Source: Sphingomonadales bacterium (GTDB lineage Bacteria; Bacteroidota; Bacteroidia; UBA7662). Taken from it: a DNA stretch of 18,831 nucleotides. The notes under the pieces were generated by a model that did no database searches, was not told the DNA's origin, and saw only the letters and a program-made list of their open reading frames with translations. A program made the position numbers and the translations under genes. The stretch spans positions 1 to 18,831 of the forward strand of contig VHAW01000017.1 of assembly GCA_016872225.1 (NCBI GenBank), given 5' to 3'. This document shows, piece after piece, positions 16,456-18,831 of the stretch (the first letter of the stretch is position 1; every line of letters starts with the position of its first letter).

Positions 16456-17814
16456 CTAAGGTTTTGGCTTTGGCATATAATACAGGGTAACCTGATTGGT
16501 GGGTACCAGATAGGTATTGGCTACGCGACGAATATCGGCGGCGGTCACTTTGCGAAACCGCTCAAATTCGGTGTTGATCAAATTGGCATCCCCATAAAAG
16601 AGTTCGTAGTCACTCAATTGCTCGGCAATACCTTGCACCGTCCCCATTTGAGCTACCCGATCGCTTTCGAGTTGGGTAAGTAATTTGTTCAGTTCCGATT
16701 GATCCACCACTTGCTCGCGAATAAGGCGGTATTCATCGCGCATAGCCTGGTCTAAACTATCCGCAGAGATACCCATATTCACGATCCCGTACATAATGGC
16801 CACCCCATGGTCCACCATGCCCAAAGAAAACGCTCCAACGGCTAAGGCTTTCTGTTGTTGATCTGCAATGGATTTTTGAAAACGAGAGGAGGCTCCTTGA
16901 GAGAGTAAACTGGTCAACATGCTCATCGGATAAAAATCAGGAGTTCCTTGAGCGGGCATTTTGAAAGAGTGCACGATGGCGGGCAATTGAATGTTATCAT
17001 ACACGGTATCCACACGTTCCGCAGTTTGTAGGGGTTCTGCCGGATTGGGACGGGGGATGGGACCTGTCGAGGCAGGAATAGGGCCAAAATACCGGTTGAT
17101 CCATGCCTTGACCTGATCCGATTTGAAGTCTCCTGCGATGGAGAGAACGGCATTGTCCGGAACATAGAAAGTCCGGTAAAAATCCATGAACTCTTCACGC
17201 TTGGCAGAATTGAGGTGATCCATGGAGCCAATCACGGATCGACCGTAGGGATGCTCTAGAAAAGTACGGCGCATGGTTTGATCCAAAAGTCCGCCGTAGG
17301 GGGTATTGTCATAACGTTGACGACGTTCCTCTTTGACCACTTCTCGTTGAGTTTCGATTCCTTGGTCTTCAATTTTGGCATGGAGCATGCGTTCACTTTC
17401 CATCCACAATCCAAGCTCCAATTGATTCGCAGGCAATATTTCGAAATAGAAGGTTCTGTCATAAAACGTATTGGCGTTAAGCACCCCGCCATTGGTTTTG
17501 ACCAATTTCATGTATTCGCCACGCCCAATGTTCTCGCTGCCTTCAAAAAGCAAATGCTCAAAAAAGTGGGCAAAGCCTGTACGGGCGGGGTCTTCGTTTT
17601 TGCTGCCAACCTTGTAGGAAACCGTGACGGCGACAATCGGGGTTGAACTGTCTTGGTGAAGAATGACTTTGAGCCCGTTAGCAAGTTGATATTTTTCGAA
17701 TTCGATAATTTGGGCCTTGCTGGGGTGTAGGCCGAGCATGAAACCTGAAATAACCAAGATCAGCATGATAAACCGAGAGGTCATATTTTTCAAGGAATAG
17801 AGACTATGGTGCAT
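16456..17814 (-). CDS. M16-family zinc metallopeptidase (active subunit)
   Basis: A 452-residue exported peptidase. A signal peptide lies at about 11-35 (MTSRFIMLILVISGFML... ending PSKAQ). The M16 unit starts at YQLANGLKVILH. The zinc site is intact: HFFEH (His83, Glu86, His87) with the third ligand probably Glu162 in VVKEERRQ, at the spacing usual for M16. PYGRSVIGS and the FYVPDNAVLSIAGDF strand also fit. M16B enzymes work as a catalytic plus a non-catalytic chain closing around small unfolded peptides; the next gene supplies the dead chain. I chose the ATG at 17814, preceded by an A-rich stretch typical of Bacteroidota starts. ATG 17784 gives a shorter, equally good signal peptide. A longer frame to 17868 would overlap ilvE. 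The gene follows ilvE by 29 bases, so co-transcription is likely. Confidence 0.92.
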   Translation of the reverse strand: MHHSLYSLKNMTSRFIMLILVISGFMLGLHPSKAQIIEFEKYQLANGLKVILHQDSSTPIVAVTVSYKVGSKNEDPARTGFAHFFEHLLFEGSENIGRGEYMKLVKTNGGVLNANTFYDRTFYFEILPANQLELGLWMESERMLHAKIEDQGIETQREVVKEERRQRYDNTPYGGLLDQTMRRTFLEHPYGRSVIGSMDHLNSAKREEFMDFYRTFYVPDNAVLSIAGDFKSDQVKAWINRYFGPIPASTGPIPRPNPAEPLQTAERVDTVYDNIQLPAIVHSFKMPAQGTPDFYPMSMLTSLLSQGASSRFQKSIADQQQKALAVGAFSLGMVDHGVAIMYGIVNMGISADSLDQAMRDEYRLIREQVVDQSELNKLLTQLESDRVAQMGTVQGIAEQLSDYELFYGDANLINTEFERFRKVTAADIRRVANTYLVPTNQVTLYYMPKPKP

Positions 17815-17843
17815 TTTGTTTTTGGATTGAGGGTCTGTGAATT

Positions 17844-18831
17844 TTATGTGTCCAATTTCATTATCCACCCGCGGGTGTCTTGTGTTTTACCGGTTTTAAT
17901 ATCGTCCAGCATGCGCCCCAACATGTTGGAATACGTGCGGGTTTCCAAGGTTGGTAATTCCAAGCGGCGTTCCTGAACAGTGATGCTCGAAATTTGGGCA
18001 ACGGTAGCAGCCGTTCCCGTTCCAAAGGCATCCTTAAGCTCCTTCCGGTCGTATGCGGCTACGACTTCATCGATGCTAATTTTGCGAACTTCGACCGGGA
18101 TACCGGCTTCAATGGCTAAACCAAGGATACTGTCACGGGTTATTCCTTCCAGGATGGTACCGTCCGCAATAGGGGTCACCAGCGTGTCTCCAATCTGAAA
18201 GAACAGATTCATGGTCCCTGATTCTTCGATGTATTTCATTTCTTTGCCATCCAACCACACCAATTGATCATAGCCAGCTTCCCTGGCATGTTTGAGTGGT
18301 AACATTCCAGCGGCATAATTCCCGGCAACTTTCGCAAAGCCTGTTCCCATCGGAAAGGCTCTGACATAGCGATCCGAGACCTTAACATTCAAGGGCGCAG
18401 TATAATAGTGACCCACCGGGCAATTAAAAATGATGAAGCGATAAGCATCCGATGGGCGGATCCCCACATATTCATCGATGGCATACATGAAGGGCCGGAT
18501 GTACAAGGAATACCCAGCCTGGTGGGGAACCCATTCCTGATCCAATTCGAGGAGAGCCTTGAGCCCACCAATAAAAATCTCCTCCGTAACAGAAGGCATG
18601 CAGAGTCTCCCTGCTGAGCGTATCATCCGGCTCATGTTGTCGTATGGTCGGAAAATCTGGACCTTACCTTTTTGATCCCGGTAGGCTTTGAGGCCCTCGA
18701 AAATGGATTGCCCGTAATGCAAAGCGGAAATGGCAGGGTTGGTCGGTATTTCGCCATAGGGCACGATGCGGGCATCTTGCCAATGCCCGTCCCTGTATTC
18801 GGCTACGAACATATGGTCTGCAAAGACTTTG
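17844..18831 (-). CDS. ilvE: Branched-chain amino acid aminotransferase (5' end outside window)
   Basis: A fold-type IV PLP transaminase that interconverts leucine, isoleucine and valine with their 2-oxo acids. The first in-window Met is at 18812, but the frame stays open to the edge and the preceding residues (KVFADH) continue the conserved family N-terminus before MFVAEY. The true start is therefore beyond the right edge. Numbered from that Met, visible motifs are YGQSIFEGLKAYR (33-45), RLCMPSV at 69-75, the cofactor lysine Lys161 in FAKVAGNYAAG, and EESGTMNLFF (at about 195-204), which binds the cofactor phosphate. The pattern is that of the longer, mitochondrial-like bacterial BCATs rather than the E. 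coli IlvE type. It leads a minus-strand run with the two M16 genes, which have no obvious metabolic link. Confidence 0.94.
   Translation of the reverse strand, partial: KVFADHMFVAEYRDGHWQDARIVPYGEIPTNPAISALHYGQSIFEGLKAYRDQKGKVQIFRPYDNMSRMIRSAGRLCMPSVTEEIFIGGLKALLELDQEWVPHQAGYSLYIRPFMYAIDEYVGIRPSDAYRFIIFNCPVGHYYTAPLNVKVSDRYVRAFPMGTGFAKVAGNYAAGMLPLKHAREAGYDQLVWLDGKEMKYIEESGTMNLFFQIGDTLVTPIADGTILEGITRDSILGLAIEAGIPVEVRKISIDEVVAAYDRKELKDAFGTGTAATVAQISSITVQERRLELPTLETRTYSNMLGRMLDDIKTGKTQDTRGWIMKLDT

Noticed and set aside
17815..17868. N-terminal extension of the active M16 peptidase
   Set aside because: It overlaps the ilvE 3' end and precedes the signal peptide with an unlikely polar stretch.

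Overview
The window looks like ordinary chromosome from a Bacteroidota bacterium. The evidence is a large secreted protein with a type IX secretion (T9SS) sorting domain, a Bacteroidota-style 116-residue two-cluster ferredoxin beside a LuxC-family acyl-CoA reductase, start codons preceded by A/T-rich sequence rather than Shine-Dalgarno motifs, and intergenic matches to the Bacteroidota -7 promoter element TAnnTTTG. Genes are densely packed. No gap exceeds 300 bases, and I see no tRNA, rRNA, CRISPR array, insertion sequence or phage gene.

Left part (1-4075): two overlapping genes for MauG/cytochrome-c-peroxidase-type haem proteins (the first cut by the left edge) converge on a membrane-anchored HtrA/DegP protease. 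The protease is divergent from dapF (diaminopimelate epimerase). The space between these two holds a promoter candidate and a small TCACAGA repeat cluster.

Middle (4158-8209): glmM (phosphoglucosamine mutase) overlaps a NifS/IscS-type cysteine desulfurase gene. They converge on an acyl-CoA reductase gene that is divergent from a ferredoxin gene.

The + strand run 7859-14175 reads ferredoxin, a 909-residue protein made of two D-Ala-D-Ala-ligase-like halves, a membrane-anchored protein with three PASTA domains, a T9SS cargo protein, and a hotdog acyl-CoA thioesterase. Spacings are short or overlapping, so this is a probable operon. The fused double ligase is the most unusual object in the window: each half has changed a different part of the Ddl active site.

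Right part (14196-18831, minus strand): a branched-chain aminotransferase gene (its 5' end lies beyond the right edge) is followed by an active M16 zinc peptidase and its catalytically dead M16 partner, which carries a LolA-like C-terminal extension.

Several genes share an envelope theme: dapF and glmM supply peptidoglycan precursors, the double Ddl and PASTA protein act on or bind peptidoglycan, and HtrA and the M16 pair probably work on exported proteins. The remainder (ferredoxin, acyl-CoA reductase, thioesterase, cysteine desulfurase, IlvE) is housekeeping redox, Fe-S, acyl and amino-acid metabolism.
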